A DNA stretch of 64,000 bases from Endotrypanum monterogeii (GCA_000333855.2 CM007333.1:281748-345747); one strand, 5' to 3'. Numbered from the stretch's first letter, positions 10,273 to 20,028 are shown. Numbers and translations are program-made. The notes: generated by a model not told the origin, from the sequence alone.

Positions 10273-11100
10273 TCAGCGAAGAGATGTGCCGCCGCCGACA
10301 AACTCCCGCAGACGGCGCGCGGCATCTGCGAGGGCGGCGTTATCGGTTGGAGTCTTCTGCACATCTGTCATGAAGGTCATCAGTTGAATGACCAAGGATG
10401 GCTGGAACACATACGTCTTGGGATCGGCGATGTACTTATCCTGCGCTGCCGTGTCGTCGGCGAGGCAGCTGTTGATGTGTGTGTCCACCTGCCACGTCAT
10501 GGGCAGAGTGAGCTCTAGACAACGCTGTGCGGAGGCCGCGTGCACCACGTAGGCAGTCAGCTCACGGTGTCCGTGAAATGCTAGGCGGATGCCGTCTGCG
10601 ATGTAGGGCCGCGGCGGCTTGCCACTCGCTAGCAGGTCAAGGCCGCCCAGGTGAACAATTCCCCAGTCGGCCGGTACCCGTGACCACCGCTCCGCGAACT
10701 GGCGGGGAAACTGGTGGTGAAACTCGAGGTCATCTTCTAGGATGAGTGCACACGCGCAGTGCTCCGTCACTACCCGCTGCCACACGGCACGATGGGCAAG
10801 CGCGCAGCCAATGGCTCCCTTCGTCAGGTCCATGCCGTATAGCTTCTCTTCTGTCGGGAGCTGATAGCGTTGGTAGCCTAGGTCAGTGAGCACACCAGCT
10901 TCATGTAGGCCTGCAACGTCAAGCTCGTTGCCATCCACTCCGCTGACCCGAGTCACTTCGACACCCGGTTTTAAAAACTTGTGCAGCTTCGCTCGCTTCG
11001 CCTGCTGCTGTACATGTGCCCAGCGATCGGGTCGCCTGTCGAGGTTCAGGACGTAACAGGCATCGAATATTGTGCGCCAGCTTCGGTTCGCACGTAGCAT
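10273..11100 (-). CDS. Glycosyltransferase family 25 (LPS-type) protein
   Basis: Predicted 275-aa protein. The N-terminal CYVLNLDRRPDRW (about residues 15-27) is the typical GT25 opening motif. It is followed by the VSGVDG segment, then KGAIGCALAHRAVWQRV (about 94-110) and the acidic LILEDDLEFH motif (about 119-128), which in GT25 enzymes holds the metal/nucleotide-sugar binding acidic residues. DWGIVHLGGL follows. GT25 includes bacterial LPS galactosyltransferases and animal collagen galactosyltransferases; the acceptor here cannot be inferred. I see no signal peptide or membrane anchor, which is odd for a secretory-pathway transferase and could mean cytosolic action or an unseen upstream start. 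The length is close to that of bacterial GT25 enzymes and much shorter than animal COLGALT. Confidence 0.85.
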   Translation of the reverse strand: MLRANRSWRTIFDACYVLNLDRRPDRWAHVQQQAKRAKLHKFLKPGVEVTRVSGVDGNELDVAGLHEAGVLTDLGYQRYQLPTEEKLYGMDLTKGAIGCALAHRAVWQRVVTEHCACALILEDDLEFHHQFPRQFAERWSRVPADWGIVHLGGLDLLASGKPPRPYIADGIRLAFHGHRELTAYVVHAASAQRCLELTLPMTWQVDTHINSCLADDTAAQDKYIADPKTYVFQPSLVIQLMTFMTDVQKTPTDNAALADAARRLREFVGGGTSLR

Positions 11101-11985
11101 TGTTAAGTCTCAAAGAAAGACGGTTTCCTAAACAAAACAAACGGAAATATGCATGTACCTCTCTCTTCGCGAATATTTTCAGTGTGTGTGTGTGTGTGTG
11201 TGTCTTTGGGGGGTTGTTGTTGTTGTTGCCCCGGGTGTACTGGGTAACCTCAGCGCCTTTGAGGAGAAGGGTGATGTGATTAGAGGGTAAGTAGGAGGAG
11301 GTACGAAGGAGACTTGTTATACAGAACCATCATCTCCACAGCTATTTAGACGCCCCCAATTCTTTGACTGACAGCCCCCCCCCCTCCCTCCCCCCTCCTC
11401 CTCTCTTTCCTTACAACGTTTCTTGTCTTTACAAATAGAAGCGCAACAACACACACTTGTGGGCCATGATGACCACCGCCGCCCCACGCGCCTTCGTTTC
11501 CTTCTTGTATACCAAGCAGGGAGGTCGGACAGCCATTGCTTCTTACACGAGTTTATGAGGTGAGCAGCTAGAAAGAAAAGGGATACGACTGAGACTCTCT
11601 TCTCCCATGTCCTCCTCTTCATTTGAGGAGGACATGGGAGAAGAGACCTCCTGCGTGAACACGTGAGATTGTTTCCTGTTTTTATCAAGGCCGTGTGGTC
11701 GTCACCGTCGTTTCCTTTTTTTTTTCCCCCTCTAGCTCTGACTCCCTTAAATAAAGAAAAACAAAACAATATATATAAATATATATCATGATTATTATTT
11801 TGCCCTGATGTGCGAACGCGTTGCGGTGTGCTTCCCCTTTGTGAGGTACGCAAATGTGCATGCGCGTCCAACTGCTCCTGAGCTTCTGGGTGGAGGAGAA
11901 GGGGGGGGGGGTGAAGAAGGCTCAAGGGGCTGCGGTAGCGGCGAAAAGGCCGTAGAGGCCGACCGTATCGAAGATGTCGATGGTG
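11101..11985. other. Intergenic, 0.89 kb, with a strong hairpin
   Basis: Between GT25 and Trm1. It contains (GT)n at about 11181-11203, a GTT run near 11215-11226, a C/T-rich tract near 11370-11400, the perfect hairpin at 11596-11646, a T/C tract near 11717-11732, TA-rich DNA at about 11770-11790 and a G-run near 11901-11910. No gene is seen. Confidence 0.65.
11596..11646. repeat. Perfect 22-bp inverted repeat with 7-nt loop
   Basis: The left arm 11596-11617 is the exact reverse complement of the right arm 11625-11646; the loop is TTCATTT (11618-11624). The arms are non-repetitive, with a polypurine/polypyrimidine bias and a central CCCATGTCC/GGACATGGG. In the minus-strand transcript this would be a very stable stem-loop in the 3' UTR of Trm1 or the leader of the GT25 mRNA. 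It could also be a palindrome created by local inverted duplication. Confidence 0.9.
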
Positions 11986-14142
11986 TCACTCACACACTTC
12001 AGCGTTACGTTCGTTGTCCTCTCTGTCGTGATCCTCCACTTCACTCATTGCAGCGGGTGCCGCCCCTTGGTGGCGCCGTCGCGGCCCCCAACCCGGCGCA
12101 TTGGGCACAAATTTCGCCACGCCAATCACTCGACCGCGGAAGTCGTATTCTTTTTCATATGAGAAATCAACTTTAGCGAGTGGCTCAACCAACACCGGAC
12201 GGGCTGCGGTCGGAGGTGCCAAAGACCTCTTCTCGCCGTTGTTGGGGCTCTTCTCTACGACCGCCGAGTCCAGTGCATCCTGCCCCGCTTTCCACTGCAG
12301 CATCACCCCGAACAGCACCTCCGGCGGGCAATCGGTTTTAAGGCCTGCAGCAGCGCAGTGAACTTGGCTGCACCGATACCCAAGACGTGCTAACGCGCCG
12401 ACAAACTGCGGCGTAGGCGGGCAGCGCACCTTCACGTAGGACGCGACCTCGGGCAGCAGGTAGAAAAGAGGGCAATCAGGCAACTCCTCCAGGGCGGTTC
12501 GAACGAGCCCGGTGATACGCGCCTCTGCGCTGAGTCGACCCTCGCTGGCACGCTCCCGCATCAGTGCAAGCAGTTGCCCGAGGAACTCAGGGTTCTGCGT
12601 CGGCGCGGCGTAGAGGGGTCCGGAGAGCACGATGCTGCTTCCACACACCGGGCACGCGCATCCCGCAGCGGCGGCGGACCCCACTGTTGCTGCGCCTGGC
12701 ATCTGTTGCAGCGTTAGCGGTGTTAACTTTGGATTGGTCTGCCGGCTCGGCGGGGTGGGGTAGACTTCCCTACGCACAACGTCGATGTCGCCGTCGTCGT
12801 CTCTACGCACGCGCTTCGCCCCTTGTCCTTCATGGTGAGGACTCCGCGGCACCGTCGCCATGTCTTCTGCTGTCTTGTCTTCGTTGCGGTGTTCTGGGTC
12901 CTTGGTGGTTTTTCCTTCGAAGGCGTGCCGCTGTCGATTGTTCGCTTCTCGCTTTTGTCTGCGGCGCTCTTGCCGTGGCGGCCTGGGCTGCCGCGCCGTT
13001 GCCATAGGGCGCACCCAGAAGGCGGAGCAGTTGGTGCACTGTAGTTGGTATCCGAGTTTGCAGACACTTAGTTTCACCTCCGCCGGTTGTGTGTAGACGC
13101 GGAAGAAACAACGAACGTAGAAGTCAATGTGCAGCGACAGTAGCGGCACGATATACTTCTTCTGCTTATTCGCCGCCCGCTCGATGCAGGCAAGCAACGT
13201 GCGGACAGCGGCCTCATGGCAGTGTGGGGCTTTGTAGGGTATTGAGTTGTACTTGGCGTGGGCGGTGTCAGCAAAGTTGCCGCAGAGAATCGCGCTATCT
13301 GTGCTCGTCACGAGCATCAGCCCACCTTCTTTGATGCAGCGAAAAGCAGCGTCGAGGAAGGGCGATGCGGAACCATACGGATCGAGGTCGACCACGTCCA
13401 TGAGCTCTTGCTGGAGGAGAGGGCGCAGGGAGGGCGTACCCGGCGTCTCCACGGGAGCGTCGACCAGACAAACACGCTTGCCTGGGCTCACACCGCTGTT
13501 CATCGCCAGCCGGAACATGAGATCGTTGGCGTCGTCAAGATTTGGCAATACGGCGCCGCCGGAGCGCACCCCAACGGTAGGCGACGAGCCCTCGTCGAGG
13601 CCCACCTCGTCGCCTGTCTTGCTTTCGTAGAGTTCAATGGCGGCTGTCGGCATGTTTTCCGTCATGGTTGGGTACTGCACCGGGACCCCGTTGTAGGCGC
13701 AATTGCGCACGATGCAGTCCACAGCGTCGGCGTCCATGTCGTTGGCGATGATGTAGCGCACGTTCGTGATCTCCTTGTAGTAGCGAATGGCTCGGAGTCC
13801 GGTGGCGCTGAGGGCTTCAAGAATGGTGATCCCTTCCCTTGTGCCACCGCGGCGCCGCGGCTCCGTCAGTCGAAGTCGCGAAAAGAGCTCAATGGCACTG
13901 ACGCTCAAGTCTCTATTGACCACCTGCGCCGGGTTATAGAAAACTGCCTGATCTATGAGGTGTCCATCGACCTCCTCGTCACTGCAGTTCGAGGGAGCAG
14001 CAAGCGACGCTGAGCACTTGTTCGTTTTCTCCTTCGGCGGCGGCTCGAGCACCGCGGTAGTCCCCTCTACAATTTTGGTAAAGCCGGGCGGACATTCACG
14101 CGTCACGGCGTCGTTGTTGAACTGACCAGACTTCACAGACAT
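11986..14142 (-). CDS. TRM1: tRNA (guanine26-N2)-dimethyltransferase, Trm1
   Basis: Predicted 718-aa protein. Trm1 uses SAM to dimethylate guanosine 26 of tRNAs in the nucleus and mitochondria. The N-terminus has the family's FNPAQVVNRDLS-like segment (here VFYNPAQVVNRDLS, about 67-80). The SAM-binding motif I is ILEALSATGLRAIRYYKEI (about 107-125). Acidic NDMDADAV (about 134-141) is motif II. The catalytic/motif IV stretch VDLDPYGSASPFLDAAF falls near 250. The C-terminal half has the zinc-ribbon cysteines CTNC and CPVC. These pairs are separated by roughly 100 residues of Arg/Lys/Gln-rich sequence, an insertion absent from yeast and human Trm1 as I know them; basic clusters such as AKRVRR in it could act as a nuclear localisation signal. 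Confidence in the family is high. Confidence 0.95.
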   Translation of the reverse strand: MSVKSGQFNNDAVTRECPPGFTKIVEGTTAVLEPPPKEKTNKCSASLAAPSNCSDEEVDGHLIDQAVFYNPAQVVNRDLSVSAIELFSRLRLTEPRRRGGTREGITILEALSATGLRAIRYYKEITNVRYIIANDMDADAVDCIVRNCAYNGVPVQYPTMTENMPTAAIELYESKTGDEVGLDEGSSPTVGVRSGGAVLPNLDDANDLMFRLAMNSGVSPGKRVCLVDAPVETPGTPSLRPLLQQELMDVVDLDPYGSASPFLDAAFRCIKEGGLMLVTSTDSAILCGNFADTAHAKYNSIPYKAPHCHEAAVRTLLACIERAANKQKKYIVPLLSLHIDFYVRCFFRVYTQPAEVKLSVCKLGYQLQCTNCSAFWVRPMATARQPRPPRQERRRQKREANNRQRHAFEGKTTKDPEHRNEDKTAEDMATVPRSPHHEGQGAKRVRRDDDGDIDVVRREVYPTPPSRQTNPKLTPLTLQQMPGAATVGSAAAAGCACPVCGSSIVLSGPLYAAPTQNPEFLGQLLALMRERASEGRLSAEARITGLVRTALEELPDCPLFYLLPEVASYVKVRCPPTPQFVGALARLGYRCSQVHCAAAGLKTDCPPEVLFGVMLQWKAGQDALDSAVVEKSPNNGEKRSLAPPTAARPVLVEPLAKVDFSYEKEYDFRGRVIGVAKFVPNAPGWGPRRRHQGAAPAAMSEVEDHDREDNERNAEVCE

Positions 14143-15205
14143 TTTACGTTTGCCGGCCCATGGAGTGTATGTGTGTGTGTGTGTGTGTGTGCAGCACGTC
14201 TGTCAAGGAGTCTAGACTGAGAAGACACTATTGATGTAAGAGCAGCCCACTTGATGTCTGTCGTCACGCGACGGTGTCACGATTCTATTTTCTCTTTTTG
14301 TGTTGGTGGCTGTTTTCTTTGCATTCTCACGGGTTTAGATACTGTGCAAGACGTGTTTGTGTGGGTGTAGGAGGGGAGGGTGATGAGGAGTGGCATTCGA
14401 GATGCAGGTGGTGGTGCAAGTGAAAGTGGTGATGCTGCGAGGAACCAACATACATCCACACACACACACACCGCTTCGGAAGCTGTGGCGGAGCAAGCGC
14501 GCAGGGAAAATACGAGAGATTATGATGCACGCCGCTCGCTGTGCGCCGCACCATTGCTTCTTTTTTTTCATATATAGGCGGGGCGAGGGCACGTGCCGCA
14601 GCTGCAGCATGTAGGGTAAGAAATTAGAGAGGAGCAACTCTTTGGCCTGATGGGAAACTGATTTTCTGTCCCCTGAAAAATAATACTACATCGCAGAGCC
14701 ACAAGTTCCCTCTCACCCCGAGTGAGGGGGAAGGAAAACGAGGAAGGAAGGAGGCAGGGGGGGGGGAGGATGAAGCGCACTGTCATTCGTGTATCCTCTG
14801 CTCTACCACTCACGCGAGTGGCGCGGTAGCCGTGTGTGTGGTGAGTAGCGCGCCCGCATTGTACATCAACGTCACTCCCCCCCCTCCCCTATCCTCACAC
14901 GCACTACAGCACAAACAGCACTTGTGACATGGGGCCAGAGGCAAACACGGTACATCTGCAGCCGCGCGACACGTGCTGCACACCAAGGGTTATGAAGCCA
15001 CCGAGTGGTATACTCGTTTGAGCACGCAGTAGGGAAGTGATTTGGATGTGCGGGCAGGAGCGAGACAGTGTGTGTGTGGGGGGCAGGGGCAGGGGCAGGG
15101 AAGCACCTGCCAATGCAAGCCCGCACTGCACCTTTGCACCCCCCATGAGGCTACCTCCCTTCACCACCCCCCTCCCCCCCCGCAAATGACTTCTGCTTCG
15201 TCACC
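14143..15205. other. Intergenic, 1.06 kb
   Basis: Between Trm1 and the actin-like gene. It holds (TG)n at about 14168-14191 just upstream of the Trm1 start, (AC)n near 14457-14471, and a long purine tract at about 14721-14771 including a G-run (a polypyrimidine tract on the coding strand). C-runs occur near 14877-14887 and 15165-15181. The purine tract is a candidate trans-splicing signal for Trm1. No gene is seen. Confidence 0.6.
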
Positions 15206-16627
15206 TCAGAGCGACTTGTAGTGAATAACGCGCGCGCCCTCCTCCTCATACTCCTTGCGGGAAACTACCAGGTGCTGAAAAACGGCTGTCTGCGCAAGCA
15301 TCGAGCCACCGAGCCACGCGCTGTATGCACGACACGGAACATCATGCACGTGGATCGGCACCACCGCCTCACTGGGGTGGCTTTCTCTGTAGAGTTGCCG
15401 CACCTCAGCTTCGAGACGGCCCTTGAGCCCGGGGAAGGATGTGGATCCGCCGGCCAACACAATGTTGGCGTACAGCTGTGGTCGCAGCGTCGCCTCACAG
15501 TTGTTTACTGCCGCAAACGGCAGCCAACTGATTCCCTTCTCGAAGGAGGGGCAGAAGACTTCACCCATGTCGGTGCGAACCTTGCAGCGTGGCTCGTACA
15601 TGCCCCTATCCGTGCTGCGGCTGTCCATCGCAGCGAGCAGGGAATAATTAAACATAACCTCGACAGTTTCGTAGCGCTCCGACGTTAGCGGAATGCGCTG
15701 TCCATCGGGAAGCGTAAACTCTTCGGTGTCCCAAGACGCACCCCCGCCGGCCTGCGCCGTCTCGCCATTGCTATCATTCGCAGCACACGTCGGGTCCGCA
15801 GGGGAGAGATGTGACCTGTCGGCGTCCATCGCGGACTCCTCGTTGTGGTACATGCTCACGGGACTAGCTGAGGTTCTGGGGGCCGGCGGTGTCCCTGCCC
15901 ATGTGGAGGGTAGGGGCTTGGAACTTTCTTCCACCAACTCACTCTGAGTGCACGGAGCCGACTTGACGTAGCACAGATCTTCCTTCGCGCGGTTCAGCAG
16001 ATCCTGTTCCGTCGCTGTCCCGAGAGCGTAACCCTGCTCGCGAAGAAGACCGTCTAGGTAGCGAGTGAGGGCTGCGCCGGCGACAGGGCTCTGCGTGACG
16101 TGGCGCGCCAGCGCATAGCCTTCGTGAATGGGAACAGCACGTGTGACGTCATTGCCGCTGTCCATCACCAGACCTGTCGTGAGTCCGTAGCTGTAGAGAC
16201 TCAGTACCTGTGAGGTGCCGAGGTAGAGCGAGTGTGCGCGGAAGGTCTCCATCATCATTTCTAGTGTTCGCTCACGTTGAGCGGCAGGGGTTTTGACGGG
16301 CTGCGTCAGCAGAAAGCAATGCGTCTCTGGGGAAACACGCAGCTCGTTGAAGAACAGGTGACTCCACAGCTTCTCCACGTCGCCCCAGTCATTGATGAAG
16401 CCATTTCTTATCGGATGATGGACATCTAAGATACCCTGCTTCACCAAAGCCTCCTCACCAACTTCCTGCTCATTCATTCCCGCAGCCATGGCGATGCTGC
16501 GGTGGCGTGGGTAGCCGACGAGAGTTGGCACATCGAGACGCGGACCCTTCTCGCCACCGAAACCGGCGCGAGAGTGGAAGGAGCCGCAATCGAGTACGAC
16601 CGCCGCACTCGAGGCGTTATAGTCCAT
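15206..16627 (-). CDS. Actin-like / actin-related protein
   Basis: Predicted 473-aa protein. The start Met at 16627 (MDYNASS) is chosen because the upstream extension to 16747 is low-complexity leader. The actin fold is clear: phosphate-1 loop VVLDCGSFHSRAGFGGE near the N-terminus, phosphate-2 loop LVMDSGNDVTRAVPIHEGYA, adenosine loop NIVLAGGSTSFPGLKGR, and an actin-like C-terminus (SAWLGGSMLA). Conventional actin is about 375 aa. The excess is mainly a Pro/Ser/Glu-rich insertion of about 80 residues after CYVKSAPCTQSEL, roughly at residues 230-310. The divergent nucleotide-binding loops argue against conventional actin and for an Arp. Which Arp class (cytoplasmic, dynactin, chromatin or trypanosomatid-specific) cannot be settled by eye. 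Confidence 0.9.
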   Translation of the reverse strand: MDYNASSAAVVLDCGSFHSRAGFGGEKGPRLDVPTLVGYPRHRSIAMAAGMNEQEVGEEALVKQGILDVHHPIRNGFINDWGDVEKLWSHLFFNELRVSPETHCFLLTQPVKTPAAQRERTLEMMMETFRAHSLYLGTSQVLSLYSYGLTTGLVMDSGNDVTRAVPIHEGYALARHVTQSPVAGAALTRYLDGLLREQGYALGTATEQDLLNRAKEDLCYVKSAPCTQSELVEESSKPLPSTWAGTPPAPRTSASPVSMYHNEESAMDADRSHLSPADPTCAANDSNGETAQAGGGASWDTEEFTLPDGQRIPLTSERYETVEVMFNYSLLAAMDSRSTDRGMYEPRCKVRTDMGEVFCPSFEKGISWLPFAAVNNCEATLRPQLYANIVLAGGSTSFPGLKGRLEAEVRQLYRESHPSEAVVPIHVHDVPCRAYSAWLGGSMLAQTAVFQHLVVSRKEYEEEGARVIHYKSL

Positions 16628-17091
16628 CGAAGTGTTGTGGGGCACTGACGGTACTTTCGAGAATGGAGGTGTGCATATGTGTGTGCGTGTGTGTGATGGG
16701 GAGGGGGAAGAAGATGGAGGATGTCTATTGTTTTTTTTTAGATGCAAAGGAAGAAGGCATCCAAGTCACAGAAAGCGATACTTGCAGGAACCTGGCGAGG
16801 GAGGGAGGGTCGCTCTGAGATATTTGTGAGCTCTCTCTCTCAAAAAAAAAAAAGAGGCGACTTGGTGGGGGCCAACGGTGGCGCAGATACAGGAGAAGCA
16901 AAAAAAAAATCTCCTTCCTTCTCCCATAAGACACACACCTATAAACGCAGCTGTGGAAGGTTGTCCATATTGGTTTCGTCGTCGAGCACACAGCAGCAAT
17001 CACATTGATCGTTTTGTTCATCGTGTAGGAGTCGGTCAGGCGTCGGAGGACTGCGGGATCCACCCAAGCCGATAGCAGCATCTGCACTGGC

Positions 17092-17133
<42 letters not shown>

Positions 17134-17394
17134 AAACAAAGGAATCCTCCCACTCCCATTCACCCACATTTTCTCCTCCTTTCTCCTCGAGCTGCTCACA
17201 CATGTAGTGTCGATATACACTGGAAAAGAAGACTAAGATACATCATCATGTGATGAGCGTGGTAAATGCGAGAAGAGAATGGGAGACGTGGAGCGTCATG
17301 CGTTCAACAATAAACCCGAAGCACCTCCTTTTAGCACACACACACACACACACACGCAGAAAAAAACCTCATTTCTTCTCTATTCGTCGTCGTG
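16628..17394. other. Intergenic, 0.77 kb
   Basis: Between the actin-like and KATNAL2-like genes. It holds a purine tract at 16695-16721, A-runs near 16842 and 16899, a 32-nt (CA)n at about 17095-17128, and a second (CA)n at about 17336-17355. No gene is seen. Confidence 0.65.
16654..16721 (-). promoter_or_regulatory. Candidate trans-splice acceptor of the actin-like gene
   Basis: On the coding strand a pyrimidine-rich tract (complement of 16695-16721) precedes the first AG at 16654-16655, about 27 nt before the ATG at 16627. This supports starting the CDS at 16627. No reads are available to confirm it. Confidence 0.35.
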
Positions 17395-19116
17395 CTAGGT
17401 GGATAGCCCTGATCCATAGTCGCGTGCCCAGTCATTATACTTGTCGAGGTCTGCTAGTCGGACACTGCTCCGGGTACACGCAACACTCGCTTGAACATCC
17501 TCCAGCGTTGCTGCGGGCGGTTTTAGCGTGCAGTTCGGCAGCCGCGTCGGCGCGTCAGAGCCGCTTCCTGCGGCTTCCAGTTGAGCGATCAGCTTCCGCA
17601 CTGGGCGCATCATAGCCTCTCGGCAGACAATGTCAATGTCGGCGCCGGACATGCCGGCCGTCAGATCAGCGCATGCCTCATAGTCGGTGTCGGATGCGAA
17701 CGAATTGGGTAGCAGATGGCGGAACATAAGGGTGCGGGCGTGATGAGTTGGGAGTGTAACGAGGATGCGCTTCTCCAGTCGTCGCAGCATTGCTGTATCG
17801 AGGTCCCAGGGCACATTGCTTGCAGCTAGGACAAAAACAACTTCCCCGCCACGTCGCTTCGAGAGGCCGTCCATTTGCGTCAGCAATTCCGTTTTCATGC
17901 GACGCGATCCCTCATGCTCACCGTCACTGGACCGCGCAGACATGAGTGAGTCAATCTCGTCAATGAAAATAGTGCTCGGCGCGTAGTAGACGGCGAGGTC
18001 AAACAACATGCGGACGAGTTTTTCAGAGTCCCCGCGCCACTTGGAGACGACAGACGAGGCAGATATGTTAAAGAACGTCGTCCGGCACTCGGTCGCGACA
18101 GCTTTTGCGAGCAGCGTCTTGCCGGTGCCGGGTGGGCCAAAGAGGAGAATCCCTTTCCACGGACGCAGGATGCCATGAAAAAGCGCCGGGTACCGGACTG
18201 GCATCACGACTGCCTCCTGCAGAAGATGCTTTGCACCCTCTAAATCAGCGATGTCACGCCATCGCACGGATGGGTTAACCTCGAGAATCTCGCGCAGAAT
18301 CGTGGCAGCCAAGTCATTCAGCTCGTTGGTGGGAAATTGCGGCAACGGCTTCAGCGCGCGGTGGTTGGTAAATGATTCCTCCAGGGCGGCGTCGCTTGCT
18401 GTGCTCCCTCTGTCTCCCTTGTTCGTGTCACCAACTTTCCCGGTAGTGTGGACAGCTGCAGATTCGCCGTGAAGAGACAACCCACGACTCGCGCCTTCCG
18501 GGTTGGGTGAACCGCTGCCCCCGTTTGTCTGCACGTGGCTCAGCGCGCGGGCGAGGCTCGTTGGTCGTGGGTGTGGCTGCACCTTTCCGCCCGAGGGTAG
18601 TAATGACTGCGATGAGGACGAGGTGATCCCTCCACCTACGTTACCGTACCCGATGGAGGACGGCAGGTCTGCTGGCGCGCTGGACGGTGTGCTTGATGCA
18701 CCTTGCACTGTGCTGTTTTTACGCCTCCGTGAGAGCAGCCGCTCTCCATTATCGCCGACGACATCGGCACCATCACCCGCTTCACCGTTACCACCGCGGG
18801 CGCGGTATAGTTTTGGGGCACGCTGGTATCTGAAGGTGTAGTAGTCCTCGTATTCCTGCACCACAGACATGAGGTCCACGTTGTCGGCGACGCTGAACTG
18901 CGTGAGAGATATGTGACTCTCCTGCTGGAGTGCCTGCAGGGTGTGCTTGTACCCCTGCTCCAGAAGAAACTGTTCGACCAAGACAATGACCCCTTTGACA
19001 CGACGGTTACGTAGCTTCTCTTCCTCTTCACGGGCGAGTTGGCGCGTTTTCATTTGAGCCAGGCTTGACCCCTGCGCCGGCGCCATCGTGTTCGAGAGTG
19101 GTTGAAGCTGACGCAT
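17395..19116 (-). CDS. KATNAL2: Katanin p60-like AAA ATPase with LisH domain (KATNAL2-like)
   Basis: Predicted 573-aa protein. N-terminal residues about 38-72 form a LisH-type motif (VIVLVEQFLLEQGYKHTLQAL), followed by NVDLMSVVQEYEDYY, which matches the N-terminus of KATNAL2 rather than katanin A1. A low-complexity linker of about 170 residues leads to the AAA module. Its signatures are WRDIADLEGAKHLLQEAVV, Walker A GPPGTGKT (about 326-333), Walker B FIDEIDSLMSAR (about 382-393), and arginine-finger region MLRRLEKRI. Katanins hexamerise and sever microtubules. KATNAL2 family members act in cilia and cell division in other eukaryotes, so a flagellar or cytokinesis role is an inference. Internal Mets at residues 11 and 22 are alternative starts before the LisH motif. 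Confidence 0.92.
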   Translation of the reverse strand: MRQLQPLSNTMAPAQGSSLAQMKTRQLAREEEEKLRNRRVKGVIVLVEQFLLEQGYKHTLQALQQESHISLTQFSVADNVDLMSVVQEYEDYYTFRYQRAPKLYRARGGNGEAGDGADVVGDNGERLLSRRRKNSTVQGASSTPSSAPADLPSSIGYGNVGGGITSSSSQSLLPSGGKVQPHPRPTSLARALSHVQTNGGSGSPNPEGASRGLSLHGESAAVHTTGKVGDTNKGDRGSTASDAALEESFTNHRALKPLPQFPTNELNDLAATILREILEVNPSVRWRDIADLEGAKHLLQEAVVMPVRYPALFHGILRPWKGILLFGPPGTGKTLLAKAVATECRTTFFNISASSVVSKWRGDSEKLVRMLFDLAVYYAPSTIFIDEIDSLMSARSSDGEHEGSRRMKTELLTQMDGLSKRRGGEVVFVLAASNVPWDLDTAMLRRLEKRILVTLPTHHARTLMFRHLLPNSFASDTDYEACADLTAGMSGADIDIVCREAMMRPVRKLIAQLEAAGSGSDAPTRLPNCTLKPPAATLEDVQASVACTRSSVRLADLDKYNDWARDYGSGLST

Positions 19117-19320
19117 TGCTGCTCTCCCACGTTTTCTTCTGCCGTGTTTTTGTATGTATATATGTGTGTATATATATATTTATTCCATTTATTGATCTTC
19201 GCGCGCCTCTCTCTATGGCGTAGTACGTCTCAGTTTGGTGCGCCGTCCCGCAACAAAGCAAAAACACACACACGCGTACACACACAAAGGTTCCTTTACG
19301 AGGTGTGTATGCGCGTTCGT

Positions 19321-19352
19321 CTCGGCGGTTAGGGAGGAGGGAGGAGAGGGGG
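19321..19352 (-). promoter_or_regulatory. Candidate trans-splice acceptor of the KATNAL2-like gene
   Basis: The complement of 19331-19352 is a CT-rich tract on the coding strand. The first AG after it is at 19321-19322, about 205 nt upstream of the ATG at 19116. The layout fits trypanosomatid splice sites. Confidence 0.4.
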
Positions 19353-19998
19353 CAGAAAAAAAAAGAGATGGGGAGAGCGCTCTGTACTTTCGAAGGTTTG
19401 GTGAGCTGAGGGCTGATGCAAGGTGAGGGGAGTTCCTTCTCGGTCGCCCTCGAACAAAATGGCCAACAACACCCGCAGAGATACACCACAGGCTGCTGCC
19501 GCGACGGAAGAACTTTGTTTTGATCACATGGGACACATGAGAGGTCAAGAGTGTGTCGCTGTCGCACAGGAAATGCAGCGGTTCAGGCAAGGTAGAGATG
19601 AGAAATAGGAAACCGGGAAGGGGATATGCATGGAGCTGCCAAGTATCGGGAGCTCGTTGGTCCCCCTCTTGAGTTGTCCTCTGGGGTCATTCCTCTTTTT
19701 ATTTCCGTTTGTTCACGTGTCTTTTCTTCATTCGTCTTGTTGTTCTCGGCCATATATCGATGAAAGCACCTAACGGATACCGCAAAGGTGATTTTTTCCA
19801 GAAGCGGATATGCAGGAGTGCGTGCCTGCACATACACTCTCTCACAAACACACACACATACACAAAGAAAGGGATACACAGCCGCAGAGAAAGGGAGTCA
19901 GGAGCATAAATGAATCAAGGCACGTGGAAAAGACAACAAAAAATATCTCGACATTACTGCAACAACCGCCAGGGCACACGACCCGCTGTCATCCCGCC

Positions 19999-20028
19999 CC
20001 TGGATACGCACCTGCGTGCGTATCCGGG
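19999..20028. repeat. Inverted repeat, 13-bp arms with one wobble, 4-nt loop
   Basis: The left arm 19999-20011 (CCTGGATACGCAC) pairs with 20016-20028 (GTGCGTATCCGGG) around CTGC. Twelve Watson-Crick pairs and one T/G position remain. It lies in intergenic DNA downstream of the mitochondrial protein gene in transcription order. Confidence 0.6.
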
